NCBI GenBank assembly: GCA_004173475.1
Contig: SEBU01000002.1
Span: 372,001 to 436,000 of the forward strand
Direction: 5' to 3'
DNA: 64,000 bases
Origin: Gammaproteobacteria bacterium
GTDB taxonomy: Bacteria; Pseudomonadota; Gammaproteobacteria; Pseudomonadales; Cellvibrionaceae
Made by a program: the position numbers and the translations under genes
Part shown: positions 1 to 8,262 of the stretch, piece by piece
Position numbering within the stretch: the stretch's first letter is position 1
Layout: every line of letters begins with the position of its first letter
Notes under the pieces: model-generated
Seen by the model: only the letters and a program-made list of their open reading frames with translations
What the model was told of the DNA's origin: nothing
Databases searched by the model: none

Positions 1-349
1 GCAAAGTTATTGGAAACTTGATTCTTGAGTAACGAGATATAGTCACAACATGGTGACTTTCGGAACTAATGATATTTATGTTGGGAGTTGGAATAAAATC
101 TATCTCCAAATCGCCTTCAGTCTCGCTTGTTTCAATTTCAATATCGACAGGTGTCTGCTGATTTGAATTCATAAAAATTATGGGCGCAGAAACAAGTTTT
201 ACAGAAGCTCCCGGTTTCGCTTTCTTTAAAGGCGAATCTGCCGCTGAAGTTTGCTTCGAAACATCGTGTGATTTTCCGTGGCAACCCAACAAAATCAACG
301 CGGTAGAAAATATGACAATTACTTTTTTAAGGTTACAGAATAAAGCCAT
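1..349 (-). CDS. Partial lipoprotein, function unknown (runs off the window)
   Basis: An open frame starts at the ATG at 347-349 and reads without a stop through 116 codons to the window edge, so the C-terminus is missing. The N-terminus has Lys8-Lys9, a hydrophobic core and a lipobox L-L-G-C with Cys23, the pattern of a signal peptidase II lipoprotein. After the lipobox comes a Ser/Lys-rich linker, then a beta-strand-like, acidic stretch. I recognise no family. It begins 17 bases after the stop of the lipoprotein gene upstream on the same strand, so the two are probably co-transcribed. The lipoprotein call is well supported by the motif; the function is open. Confidence 0.65.
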   Translation of the reverse strand, partial: MALFCNLKKVIVIFSTALILLGCHGKSHDVSKQTSAADSPLKKAKPGASVKLVSAPIIFMNSNQQTPVDIEIETSETEGDLEIDFIPTPNINIISSESHHVVTISRYSRIKFPITL

Positions 350-366
350 AACTCGCCCCGGTTTGC

Positions 367-2037
367 TTAATTGGCTATGACGTAAACATCAAAACAGCTG
401 GTGTTTTTACTAGTTGAATTTTCATTATCACGGTAAATTTTGTCATAAATCTCCAAAACATAATTCCCTTTCGACAACTTTATACTAGTGGATACCTTAT
501 CAGCTTCAATATTTTCCGCGTAACCAACTTGCGCTCCCCTCAAATAAATAAAAAATTCGGGTTTGGAATAGGTATTTATATCAACAGATTTTTCAACGTG
601 AACTGAAAGTTGCACCGCTTGGGTAATGTTCAGCTTTACAAATTGAGAGTTTCCTAACTTATTTTGTTCGCCATATTGGTTCGAGCTGCAAATGCGTGTG
701 GGGTAGCCATTTACCAAAATTTCTTTGTAAATTGGCAATTGAATTGCCAAACCCCCGCTGTTGGATTCATTTGCACCGTACTCATCCTCCCCCCAAATGG
801 ATTGTTCTCGCATTAAAGCCTGCAACACAGAAACATATTGGGGGATTTGCTTACGTAACTCGGAATAAAATACATAGATGCTAATCATTGCTTCATTAGT
901 GTAATAAGAAGCACTGCTTAAAATCTGAAATAAAGGCTTGAAATCATTTGCTGTTTTGTTTTCATCACTAGCGTAGAAATTATACAGAATGGAACTGATT
1001 GAACCCTCGCTAAAATAGCCTTTATTAATTCGACTTTTTTTTGCGATATCAAATGTGAACCCCGATGCTTGATAGACACCGGACGCGTCAGAATAATTAG
1101 CTCTATCGATCACTATGCCAGAAAATGCATTGGCAAAACCTTCAGACATTGCCACACGCATATCCAGGAATTTCCCGTCCGCATGGTCCCCACCTATGCT
1201 ATCGGAACGAAATAATTCATCCTCAAGATAATGACCCCATTCATGTAGCAGAACATGCGGATCATACTCATCAATATCATAGTTTGCGTCACCCAGAATA
1301 TAGATTGCAGAGCCGTCATAAAAACTCGTGCCAATTTCACCCATAGTATAATCACCATCCGCTGCTGAATTTTTGGTGCTCCAACGAAGTTCAAGCGGTC
1401 GTAAACTTTTTGTATTTCCCGCACTCGTCACGCGCATGAGACCGACATAAATGCTGTCCAGTATTGCGAAAGGAGCTGCTGAGCGCGGCGCTGGGTAGCC
1501 AAACCCATCCCAACCTGAGCTCGCGTGAAGGTCCCGCACCGAATCGGTAGTACCTGACGACGCTAATGAGCCTTCCAAAACATAGAGCGCATTATTTGCC
1601 GTGTTGTCAGTAACTTTAAAATCCCAGGAAGGAGACGAATTATTTAGCAACTGCGCTTTGACGCGCACTTTCAAAAAGATGTTTTGCTCCACTGCGACGG
1701 AATAGGCTCCGTCGGACGTCGTACTAGTGAAGGCTTTGACCTCACCGACGCTATCTAACAGCTCCACCATTGCGCCACGCACTGGTCGCCGTTCTGTAGC
1801 AGTGTAATCCAGGCCGATAAAATCCGAGTTGTGTGGAACGTAGTCATAGGTTATTTTCCCGCTCAAGATTACGCTGGTTGAGGTGCTTGCATGTGAAGAT
1901 GATTTTTTTGAGTTAGGCCCATTTCCACCGCCACCACCACAACCGGTGAAGCATAGAAACGTGAAAAGAATAATAACCGTGGATAAACTTGCTAACCGGG
2001 AAAGGTATGCCTGATGCATCAATATTATTTTTTGCAT
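367..2037 (-). CDS. Lipoprotein with HExxH zinc-metallopeptidase motif
   Basis: Predicted 556-residue lipoprotein. The start chosen is the ATG at 2035-2037, which has GAGAAG nine bases upstream; an in-frame ATG at 2068-2070 would add 11 residues but lacks a ribosome site. A signal peptide ends in F-T-G-C (Cys33), followed by a Gly run and a Ser-rich linker typical of surface lipoproteins. Residues of about 60-130 look like a carboxypeptidase-regulatory beta-sandwich. HEWGH at 265-269 plus Glu299 (in SEGFANAF) match the HExxH plus downstream Glu arrangement of gluzincin peptidases. Peptidase activity is inferred from these ligands only; the substrate is unknown. It lies directly upstream of another lipoprotein gene. 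Confidence 0.7.
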   Translation of the reverse strand: MQKIILMHQAYLSRLASLSTVIILFTFLCFTGCGGGGGNGPNSKKSSSHASTSTSVILSGKITYDYVPHNSDFIGLDYTATERRPVRGAMVELLDSVGEVKAFTSTTSDGAYSVAVEQNIFLKVRVKAQLLNNSSPSWDFKVTDNTANNALYVLEGSLASSGTTDSVRDLHASSGWDGFGYPAPRSAAPFAILDSIYVGLMRVTSAGNTKSLRPLELRWSTKNSAADGDYTMGEIGTSFYDGSAIYILGDANYDIDEYDPHVLLHEWGHYLEDELFRSDSIGGDHADGKFLDMRVAMSEGFANAFSGIVIDRANYSDASGVYQASGFTFDIAKKSRINKGYFSEGSISSILYNFYASDENKTANDFKPLFQILSSASYYTNEAMISIYVFYSELRKQIPQYVSVLQALMREQSIWGEDEYGANESNSGGLAIQLPIYKEILVNGYPTRICSSNQYGEQNKLGNSQFVKLNITQAVQLSVHVEKSVDINTYSKPEFFIYLRGAQVGYAENIEADKVSTSIKLSKGNYVLEIYDKIYRDNENSTSKNTSCFDVYVIAN

Positions 2038-2087
2038 AAACAAATTCTTCTCATAAAAGTCTGCAACCATACAAAGGCAGCCAACCC

Positions 2088-2121
2088 GATGGACCTTACA
2101 ATAAGATGGACCTTACAATAA
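2088..2121. repeat. 17-bp perfect tandem duplication
   Basis: The 17-base unit GATGGACCTTACAATAA occurs twice head to tail (2088-2104 and 2105-2121), 50 bases upstream of the chosen start of the metallopeptidase lipoprotein gene. It lies in its presumed 5' leader or promoter region. It looks like a recent slippage or replication duplication; no regulator is implied. Confidence 0.85.
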
Positions 2122-2163
2122 TTGTACGCCCTGCTAACACCGGTAATTAATCTAAATCAGGTT

Positions 2164-2973
2164 TTAAACGCGCTTGCTTATAACATGTATATATCGCCCT
2201 AATAATTGGTAGGGCATTTTACGCGAAAATGACAACTCCAATTCCACTACGGATTTGGGGTCGCGCTCACGATGTTCTTCATTAAAAATATAATCATGAA
2301 AAACACGTATACCGCTCGTCGCCAATACGTCTAGCGGTAATTCACCGAACCAGTTAAAAACCTGCTCCGGGTATAATGGATTGATAGGCGTCAAACTACC
2401 GCGAGAACCACCAAAATCGCCGGCTTGAATTTTTTTAAAATTAGTTCTTAACAAGTTTTTATAAATAAGGGAGTGAATGTTGTAGAACGTTAGAGACAAC
2501 AAGCCCTGTGGCTTTACGTACGCCGGCAAATTAACCAACAAATCATGTGGCTGCATCACCCACTCCATGACCGCATGACAAAGCACGACATCAAACAAGC
2601 ATTCTTGTGAATCAAGATGTTTCGACAAATCCTGAATAGCACAGTGAATAAGTCGTAAATTTTTTTGCAGTCCGTGTTTGACAAATTCCTGCTCAGCGAG
2701 TTTCAACATCTCAATTGAAATGTCACAAATCACAACAGAATGCCCTGCTTGAGCAAATTTTAGAGCGAACTGCCCTTGCCCACCGCCTGCATCCAATATA
2801 CGCAGAGGCTTGGACGTTTCATTCCCAAAAGGTGCAAAATTAAAATGCTCCTGAAAATCGCGTTCAAGCACAGCTAATCGAATTTCACCCTTCAAACCTC
2901 CGTAAATATTTTTTTGAAAACGTAACGCCAGTTCGTCAAAATTCCGATCTTGATTATCAGGTTGTTTAGCCAT
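2164..2973 (-). CDS. cmoM: tRNA 5-carboxymethoxyuridine methyltransferase CmoM
   Basis: A 269-residue SAM-dependent methyltransferase closely resembling E. coli CmoM (SmtA), which methylates cmo5U34 to mcmo5U in certain tRNAs. Visible signatures are the N-terminal DRNFDELA, the NIYGGLKGE segment, SAM motif I LDAGGGQGQ at 60-68, CDIS at the end of strand 2, the HAVMEWV segment, and a C-terminal GIRVFHDY followed by LGRYIHV. All of these are landmarks of the family. Its ATG directly follows the stop codon of the MazG-like gene upstream with no gap, so the two form an operon and are probably translationally coupled. Cytoplasmic. High confidence. Confidence 0.93.
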   Translation of the reverse strand: MAKQPDNQDRNFDELALRFQKNIYGGLKGEIRLAVLERDFQEHFNFAPFGNETSKPLRILDAGGGQGQFALKFAQAGHSVVICDISIEMLKLAEQEFVKHGLQKNLRLIHCAIQDLSKHLDSQECLFDVVLCHAVMEWVMQPHDLLVNLPAYVKPQGLLSLTFYNIHSLIYKNLLRTNFKKIQAGDFGGSRGSLTPINPLYPEQVFNWFGELPLDVLATSGIRVFHDYIFNEEHRERDPKSVVELELSFSRKMPYQLLGRYIHVISKRV

Positions 2974-3324
2974 TTAAGCTTGTTTAAACCTTTGTTTGTT
3001 TTTCTGAATTTTTGTATCGACCGCCTCAACCATGTCAATATTTAGACGAGCCGAAAGCTCAGTTAAATACATAATGATATCCGCTATTTCATCAGCCACT
3101 TGAGATTTTTGTGAAGCACTAAGCGTGCAGGATTCTTCTACACTTAACCATTGAAACTCCGCTAGCAACTCGCTCGCCTCAACCGAAACAGCCGCGGCCA
3201 AGTTTTTAGGATTGTGGTATGCTTGCCAATTGTTAGCTGCGGCAATTGCTCGAAATTCGCGGTTAATATGAGCGATATTTAAATGAGGCCTTCCAGCGTC
3301 GGACACGTCGTTTACATGTGACAT
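2974..3324 (-). CDS. MazG-like nucleotide pyrophosphohydrolase
   Basis: A 116-residue protein of the small MazG/dCTPase (RS21-C6-like) family, which hydrolyses non-canonical or excess NTP/dNTP to NMP and PPi. Metal-binding signatures are visible: EASELLAEFQW in the first helix pair and DEIADIIMYL in the later helix, supplying the expected acidic residues. The ATG at 3322-3324 has AGAGAA just upstream and gives the family length; upstream extension of the frame would run into the divergent gene at 3347. It is followed immediately by cmoM. The specific nucleotide substrate cannot be read from the sequence. Confidence 0.85.
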   Translation of the reverse strand: MSHVNDVSDAGRPHLNIAHINREFRAIAAANNWQAYHNPKNLAAAVSVEASELLAEFQWLSVEESCTLSASQKSQVADEIADIIMYLTELSARLNIDMVEAVDTKIQKNKQRFKQA

Positions 3325-3346
3325 TTTATTTCTCTTTGAGCGCAGT

Positions 3347-3649
3347 ATGAGCACTAAAATTTGGTATGTGTATATGATTCGTACCATGGACGGCCAATTG
3401 TACACTGGCATCACCACAGATATGCAAAGACGCTGGCATGAACACTCCAGCGGAAAAGGCGGAGCACGTTATTTTCGAGGCCGCAAACCGCAGAGCTTAT
3501 GCTTGCTGGAAGAACATTCAGATCGCAGCAGCGCCAGTAGACGCGAAGCGCAAATAAAAAAATATGCAAAACCCGTCAAAGAATCATTAGTTGCACAGAG
3601 TCATGGTTCATTGAGCCTGGAACTTTTTAATAATGTAACGCCCGCATGA
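3347..3649 (+). CDS. GIY-YIG nuclease-superfamily protein (YhbQ-like)
   Basis: A 100-residue stand-alone GIY-YIG domain protein. The signature strands WYVYMIRTMDG and LYTGITTD are at residues 6-25, the conserved Arg-Arg-Trp-x-x-His helix follows, then the R-x-A-x-x-REAQIKKY region near the end, as in the UPF0213/YhbQ family. YhbQ-type proteins are thought to act on nucleic acid, but their physiological role is poorly defined. The stop overlaps the start of tapT by four bases (ATGA), so it is the first gene of an operon with tapT and the M16C peptidase, divergent from the MazG-like gene. Confidence 0.85.
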   Translation: MSTKIWYVYMIRTMDGQLYTGITTDMQRRWHEHSSGKGGARYFRGRKPQSLCLLEEHSDRSSASRREAQIKKYAKPVKESLVAQSHGSLSLELFNNVTPA

Positions 3650-4275
3650 ATAAACGTCCTACTTGCAAGCTTTGCTTGAGACCCGAAAAAACGTGCATTT
3701 GCAAATTTATTCGCCCGGTCGAGAATCTGGTTAGCTTGTTTATTTTGCAGCATCCCCAGGAAGTACTCGAAGTAAAAAATACCGGGCGCCTACTTCATTT
3801 GTGTTTAAAAAATAGCCAGCTTTGCATCGGTGAAGATTTTGGTAATATATTTTTTCAAGAGATTACCTCTCCCGACTACTACGATATCCTCCTTTATCCT
3901 GATGTAGCAGAAGAAAAATCTCTAGGAATGTGCAGCCCAAACCCTGTTGACGCTAACCACATTAATAATGGTGATGCGTTAGACAAATCGGGAAAAATAC
4001 GACTTTGGGTGCTGGATGCGACCTGGCGCAAAAGTCGTAAAATGCTTTACTTGAATCCCGCACTGCAATCTATGCCGAGGTTGAATTTGCAGGATTGTCC
4101 TTCATCTATATACAAAATTCGTAAAGCGCATAGCCAAAATCAACTTTCCACCTTGGAGGCAAGTTGTTACGCTTTGCAAAAAATAGAACATGGCGCGGTA
4201 AATTACTCGCCTATACTTGAGGCATTTGCAGCCTTCGTTGATCAGCAGCAAGCCTTTTTACCTACTTCTCCGTGA
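3646..4275 (+). CDS. tapT: tRNA-uridine aminocarboxypropyltransferase (DTW domain)
   Basis: A 209-residue DTW-domain protein resembling E. coli TapT (YfiP), which transfers the aminocarboxypropyl group of SAM to U47 of tRNA to form acp3U. The N-terminal cysteine cluster (Cys7, Cys10, Cys17, Cys19) would bind zinc. LFILQHPQE follows, and the DTW-type motif LDATWRKSRKM is at 123-133, with the following S-S-I-Y-K-I-R-K segment also conserved. The length fits the family. It overlaps the upstream GIY-YIG gene by four bases and is followed closely by the M16C peptidase gene. The start is set by the ATGA overlap. Confidence 0.87.
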   Translation: MNKRPTCKLCLRPEKTCICKFIRPVENLVSLFILQHPQEVLEVKNTGRLLHLCLKNSQLCIGEDFGNIFFQEITSPDYYDILLYPDVAEEKSLGMCSPNPVDANHINNGDALDKSGKIRLWVLDATWRKSRKMLYLNPALQSMPRLNLQDCPSSIYKIRKAHSQNQLSTLEASCYALQKIEHGAVNYSPILEAFAAFVDQQQAFLPTSP

Positions 4276-4285
4276 CGGAAAAATT

Positions 4286-7198
4286 ATGACCCATCCTGCT
4301 TTTGAATTTATTCGCAGCCAAACAATAGATGCATTAAAAATTCGTGTTGAAGAATATCGTCATAGAGTGACTGGCGCGCAACACATACATTTGGCCGCTG
4401 ATAATCAGGAAAATGTTTTTTTAGTTGCGCTTCGAACAGTACCCCATGATTCAACCGGCGTTGCGCACATACTTGAGCATACCGCGCTTTGTGGTAGCGA
4501 TAAATATCCAGTACGCGATCCGTTTTTTATGATGGTGCGGCGCTCACTGAACACTTTTATGAACGCGTTCACCAGTTCCGACTGGACCGCCTATCCCTTC
4601 GCTAGCCAAAATCAAAAAGACTTTAATAATTTGTTGGATGTATATCTTGATGCGGTTTTCTTTTCGCGATTGGACGAATTGGATTTTGCGCAAGAGGGCC
4701 ATCGCCTTGAGTTTGCTGAGGTGGATAATCCAAATTCAGATCTGGTGTTTAAGGGCGTTGTGTTCAATGAAATGAAAGGTGCTATGAGCTCGGTGCCTTC
4801 GCAAATTTGGCAAACCCTGTGCAAATATTTGTATCCCACTACAACCTACCATTACAACAGTGGCGGCGAACCGCAGGAAATTCCGAACTTAACCTATCAG
4901 CAATTGAAAAATTTTTATCGCACGCATTATCACCCTAGCAACGCAATAATCATGACGTATGGCGATATTCCTGCTGCAACACATCAGGAAAAATTCGAAA
5001 CTCAGGCATTGTCACGATTTGAAAAATTAGATGATGTAATAAGTGTTCCCGACGAAAAACGCTACCATGCGCCTATAGCCGTTGAAGAATATTATCCCGC
5101 CGATAACGACGATGATATAGCCACTAAAAACCACGTTGTATTTGCATGGTTACTGGGCAGAACAACCCAACTGGAAGAAAGCCTTGAGGCTCAACTGCTG
5201 TCCCATATTTTATTGGATAACTCTGCCTCACCTTTGCAACAAGTATTGGAAACTACAGAATTAGGTCAAGCACCCTCTCCTCTATGCGGCATGGACGATT
5301 CTTCTCGTGAGATGGCATTTGTTTGCGGGTTGGAAGGCTGCGCAATCGAAGACGTTGCAAAAATTGAAGAACTTATTTTTTCAACCTTGCAAGAGGTTGC
5401 TGAAAAAGGTGTGCCTTTATCAGAACTTGAAGCGGCTTTGCACCAACTCGAATTACAACAGCGAGAAGTGGGCGGCGATGGCTATCCCTACGGTTTACAG
5501 CTTATTTTAACCGGGCTGACATCGGCGACGCATCGTGGCGACCCAATTGCATTATTAGACATGGACTCTGCTTTAAAAAGTTTGCATGAAAAAATTAAAC
5601 AACCGGATTTTATCCAATCGCTGGTTAAGAAATGGTTGCTAGAAAATAAACACCGTGTGCGTCTTGTAATGAAACCAGACACGCAACTGAGTGCGCGAAT
5701 CCAACAGGCCGAAGTCGCGCATCTGGCACGCTTAAAAGCCTCATTAACTGAAGATGAGAAGCGCAGCATCATCGAACGTACCCATGCGCTGCAAGCACGA
5801 CAATTACAAAAAGATGATGAAAGTATTTTACCTAAAGTTGGTCTAGAAGATATTCCCGAGCATCTACATTACACGGCAGGTTCGCACGAAACTTTTAATG
5901 GATATCCGTTGCGTTGCTATTCTGCAGGCACTAACGGCCTCGTGTATCAGCAAATTACATTTAAAATGCCAGCGCTCAGCGAGACCCAACAAAAGCTCTT
6001 ACCTTTTTATTGCTCTTGCCTCACTGAATTAGCAGTTGGTGAAAAAGATTATCTTGATGTGCAACGTTGGCAAGCGGAAGTTGTTGGTTCAATTCGGGCA
6101 TTCAGTAGTATTCGCGGCACAGGTGACGACGTACAAAAAATAGATGCCTACATCACCTTATCTGCAAAAGCCTTGAGTCGAAATGAGCGCAAAATGGCCG
6201 AACTCATGCAAGCAAGTTTGCTCCAAGTGCGCTTCGACGAACATGATCGCCTGCGTGAACTTATTGCGCAAAAACGTGCGCGTTCCGAACAGAGTGTTAC
6301 GGGCCACGGTCATAGCCTGGCAATGACTCTTGCAAGCGCCGGTATGAGCCCCGCGGCAAAACTCGCGCACCAGCTGGGCGGCCTTGCTGGTATTGCTGAG
6401 TTAAAACGCTTGGATAACGAGCTGGACGACGCTGAAAAATTAAATGAATTTGCTAATGGACTGGCACAAGTTCATCAACTTATGCTGAACGCTCCCAAAC
6501 AATTTTTAATTGTGGGGGAGGACGAACACGTTGCGACATATCGAAAAACGCTTGTTGATTTATGGCCGGCAACAAATGCAACAGAACATTTCTCCGTCTT
6601 TTCTCTACCCACCGTAAGCGAAAAGATCAGGCAAGCATGGATTACAAATACGCAAGTGAATTTTTGCGCAAAAGCCTATCCCACTGTGCCTGCAGATCAC
6701 CCTGACGCGGCCGTGCTTACGGTGCTGGGTGGATTTTTACGGAACGGTTATTTACATCGCACGATTCGCGAGCAAGGAGGAGCTTATGGTGGTGGCGCCA
6801 ATCAAGATAATACAATTGCATCTTTCCGTTTCTATTCTTATCGCGATCCTCGTTTAACTGAAACCCTACAGGATTTTGATGCGGCGCTTGATTGGTTAAA
6901 AAACACTCTTCATTCAGAGCAATCTCTTGAAGAGGCAATTTTAGGCGTCATAGGTAGTATTGATAAACCAGGTTCGCCAGCAGGTGAAGCCAAAACAACT
7001 TATCATGCCGAGCTATTTGGCCGCACGCGTGAGAAACGCGAATTGTTTAGAAACCGGGTGGTACACGTGACTCTGCAAGATTTGATACGTGTTGCAGATA
7101 CATATCTTCTGCCAGACAAAGCAAGTGTCGGTGTAGTCAGTCATGCTGCGCAACAGGAAAAACTGGAATCCTTAGGTTTGGAAATCCTCAGACTTTAA
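4286..7198 (+). CDS. M16C insulinase-family metallopeptidase (PreP-like)
   Basis: A 970-residue zinc peptidase of the presequence-protease (M16C) group, which degrades small unstructured peptides inside a two-half chamber. The inverted zinc motif HxxEH is H-I-L-E-H at 61-65, with the third ligand Glu162 in NEMKGAM. A conserved C-terminal half includes EQGGAYGGGA, typical of the inactive second half that closes the chamber. No signal peptide is visible, so it is probably cytoplasmic. The ATG at 4286 has GACGG upstream; the frame extends 69 bases further into tapT but without a good start. It is the last gene of the three-gene operon. Confidence 0.88.
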   Translation: MTHPAFEFIRSQTIDALKIRVEEYRHRVTGAQHIHLAADNQENVFLVALRTVPHDSTGVAHILEHTALCGSDKYPVRDPFFMMVRRSLNTFMNAFTSSDWTAYPFASQNQKDFNNLLDVYLDAVFFSRLDELDFAQEGHRLEFAEVDNPNSDLVFKGVVFNEMKGAMSSVPSQIWQTLCKYLYPTTTYHYNSGGEPQEIPNLTYQQLKNFYRTHYHPSNAIIMTYGDIPAATHQEKFETQALSRFEKLDDVISVPDEKRYHAPIAVEEYYPADNDDDIATKNHVVFAWLLGRTTQLEESLEAQLLSHILLDNSASPLQQVLETTELGQAPSPLCGMDDSSREMAFVCGLEGCAIEDVAKIEELIFSTLQEVAEKGVPLSELEAALHQLELQQREVGGDGYPYGLQLILTGLTSATHRGDPIALLDMDSALKSLHEKIKQPDFIQSLVKKWLLENKHRVRLVMKPDTQLSARIQQAEVAHLARLKASLTEDEKRSIIERTHALQARQLQKDDESILPKVGLEDIPEHLHYTAGSHETFNGYPLRCYSAGTNGLVYQQITFKMPALSETQQKLLPFYCSCLTELAVGEKDYLDVQRWQAEVVGSIRAFSSIRGTGDDVQKIDAYITLSAKALSRNERKMAELMQASLLQVRFDEHDRLRELIAQKRARSEQSVTGHGHSLAMTLASAGMSPAAKLAHQLGGLAGIAELKRLDNELDDAEKLNEFANGLAQVHQLMLNAPKQFLIVGEDEHVATYRKTLVDLWPATNATEHFSVFSLPTVSEKIRQAWITNTQVNFCAKAYPTVPADHPDAAVLTVLGGFLRNGYLHRTIREQGGAYGGGANQDNTIASFRFYSYRDPRLTETLQDFDAALDWLKNTLHSEQSLEEAILGVIGSIDKPGSPAGEAKTTYHAELFGRTREKRELFRNRVVHVTLQDLIRVADTYLLPDKASVGVVSHAAQQEKLESLGLEILRL

Positions 7199-7254
7199 AC
7201 TCGAATAATAATGTAATTCGAAGGAATAAAAATTCCGCTACATTTTAAATATGG

Positions 7255-7297
7255 CAATTTCACCTTGGGCACAAATAGATTGCGAAAGGTGAAATTG
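7255..7297. repeat. 12-bp perfect inverted repeat, possible hairpin or operator
   Basis: CAATTTCACCTT (7255-7266) is matched by its exact reverse complement AAGGTGAAATTG (7286-7297) with a 19-base loop. It lies between the peptidase gene and the PP2C gene, just before a TTGACA box. Neither strand has a T-run after the stem, so it is not a standard intrinsic terminator. Operator or mRNA 3'-end structure are both possible. Confidence 0.7.
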
Positions 7298-7311
7298 AAA
7301 AATGGAAAAAA

Positions 7312-7341
7312 TTGACATAATCAGCGATTATGGCGGAATAA
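7312..7341 (+). promoter_or_regulatory. Candidate sigma-70 promoter of the PP2C/kinase operon
   Basis: A perfect -35 hexamer TTGACA (7312-7317) is followed at about 18 bases by a weak -10-like GAATAA (7336-7341). Transcription would start about 20 bases before the PP2C start codon. The -35 is convincing; the -10 is poor, so an activator or another sigma factor may be involved. Confidence 0.4.
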
Positions 7342-7364
7342 GGTTAAATTGATTTGAGCCAAGC

Positions 7365-8231
7365 ATGACGCTACTTCACCCACTAGAATATAGTGCCGCA
7401 ACCCACCCGGGCCTCAAGCGCGAGAACAATGAAGATTGTTTTCTCAGTGCGCCTGACGCTGATTTATGGGTTGTAGCGGACGGTATGGGCGGCCATGAAG
7501 CCGGTGAAGTCGCAAGCGCTATTGTCCGCGAGACCTTTGAGAGTTTTGCTGAAAAAGCAACTCCCTTTTCTCTGATCGATGCAATTCAAAAATCCCATCA
7601 AATGATTTTAACTTCAGCCGACCAAGGTATTGGTGCTCACGGCATGGGGTCTACTGTTGTCGCATTGTTAAGTCAGAAAAAAAATTACCAGGTGGCTTGG
7701 GTTGGCGATAGTCGCGCTTATCTCTGGACACCGGGGTTGTCAGGTGGCGAACTAACTCGGTTAACCACTGATCACTCCTACGTGCAAATGCTGTACGTAT
7801 CTGGTGCCATCACCGCCGAAGAAGTCGAAACACATCCTGACAAAAATATCATCACCCAATGCTTGGGAATGCAAGAACTCGCCCAGGTAAAAGTGGATGT
7901 AACTCAGGGGCAATGGCAAGAAAGCCAATGGATTTTACTGTGCAGTGACGGCTTGAGTGATGAATTGAGTGATACTTCAATTGCACAAATTTTAGAACAT
8001 TGTCCCAACACTTTAACGGCAGTGGATCAATTACTGCACGAAGCCTTAACCAGCGGCGGAAACGATAATATTACTTTGCAAATTATCGAATCCCCTGTGG
8101 TTAAACAAAAAATAAGTAAAAAGTTTTGGCACTGGGTTCCTGCACTCACCAGGAACAGGAAACAGGATGCCATTATTTTTATTGGCGCAATTACTGCGCT
8201 GTTAATCGTACTGATTCATACGCTTAAGTAG
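7365..8231 (+). CDS. PP2C-family Ser/Thr phosphatase, membrane anchored
   Basis: A 288-residue PPM/PP2C phosphatase, predicted to remove phosphate from Ser/Thr residues using two metal ions. The metal-site motifs are RENNED at 19-24, VADGMGGH at 37-44, GMGSTVV, WVGDSRAYL, LTTDHS, LLCSDGLSD and GGNDNIT. These are the full bacterial PP2C set. A C-terminal hydrophobic helix at about 267-286 should anchor it in the membrane with the catalytic domain inside, which is unusual for the shortest PppA/Stp-type enzymes. Thirty-one bases separate it from the kinase gene, so the pair probably forms an opposing phosphorylation module. Confidence 0.92.
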   Translation: MTLLHPLEYSAATHPGLKRENNEDCFLSAPDADLWVVADGMGGHEAGEVASAIVRETFESFAEKATPFSLIDAIQKSHQMILTSADQGIGAHGMGSTVVALLSQKKNYQVAWVGDSRAYLWTPGLSGGELTRLTTDHSYVQMLYVSGAITAEEVETHPDKNIITQCLGMQELAQVKVDVTQGQWQESQWILLCSDGLSDELSDTSIAQILEHCPNTLTAVDQLLHEALTSGGNDNITLQIIESPVVKQKISKKFWHWVPALTRNRKQDAIIFIGAITALLIVLIHTLK

Positions 8232-8262
8232 CGAAAATATTTAGTAAAAGAACGTCGACAAT

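Noticed and set aside
180-380. Plus-strand small open frame at the window start
   Set aside because: It is antisense to the partial lipoprotein gene, which has a lipobox and a long uninterrupted frame.
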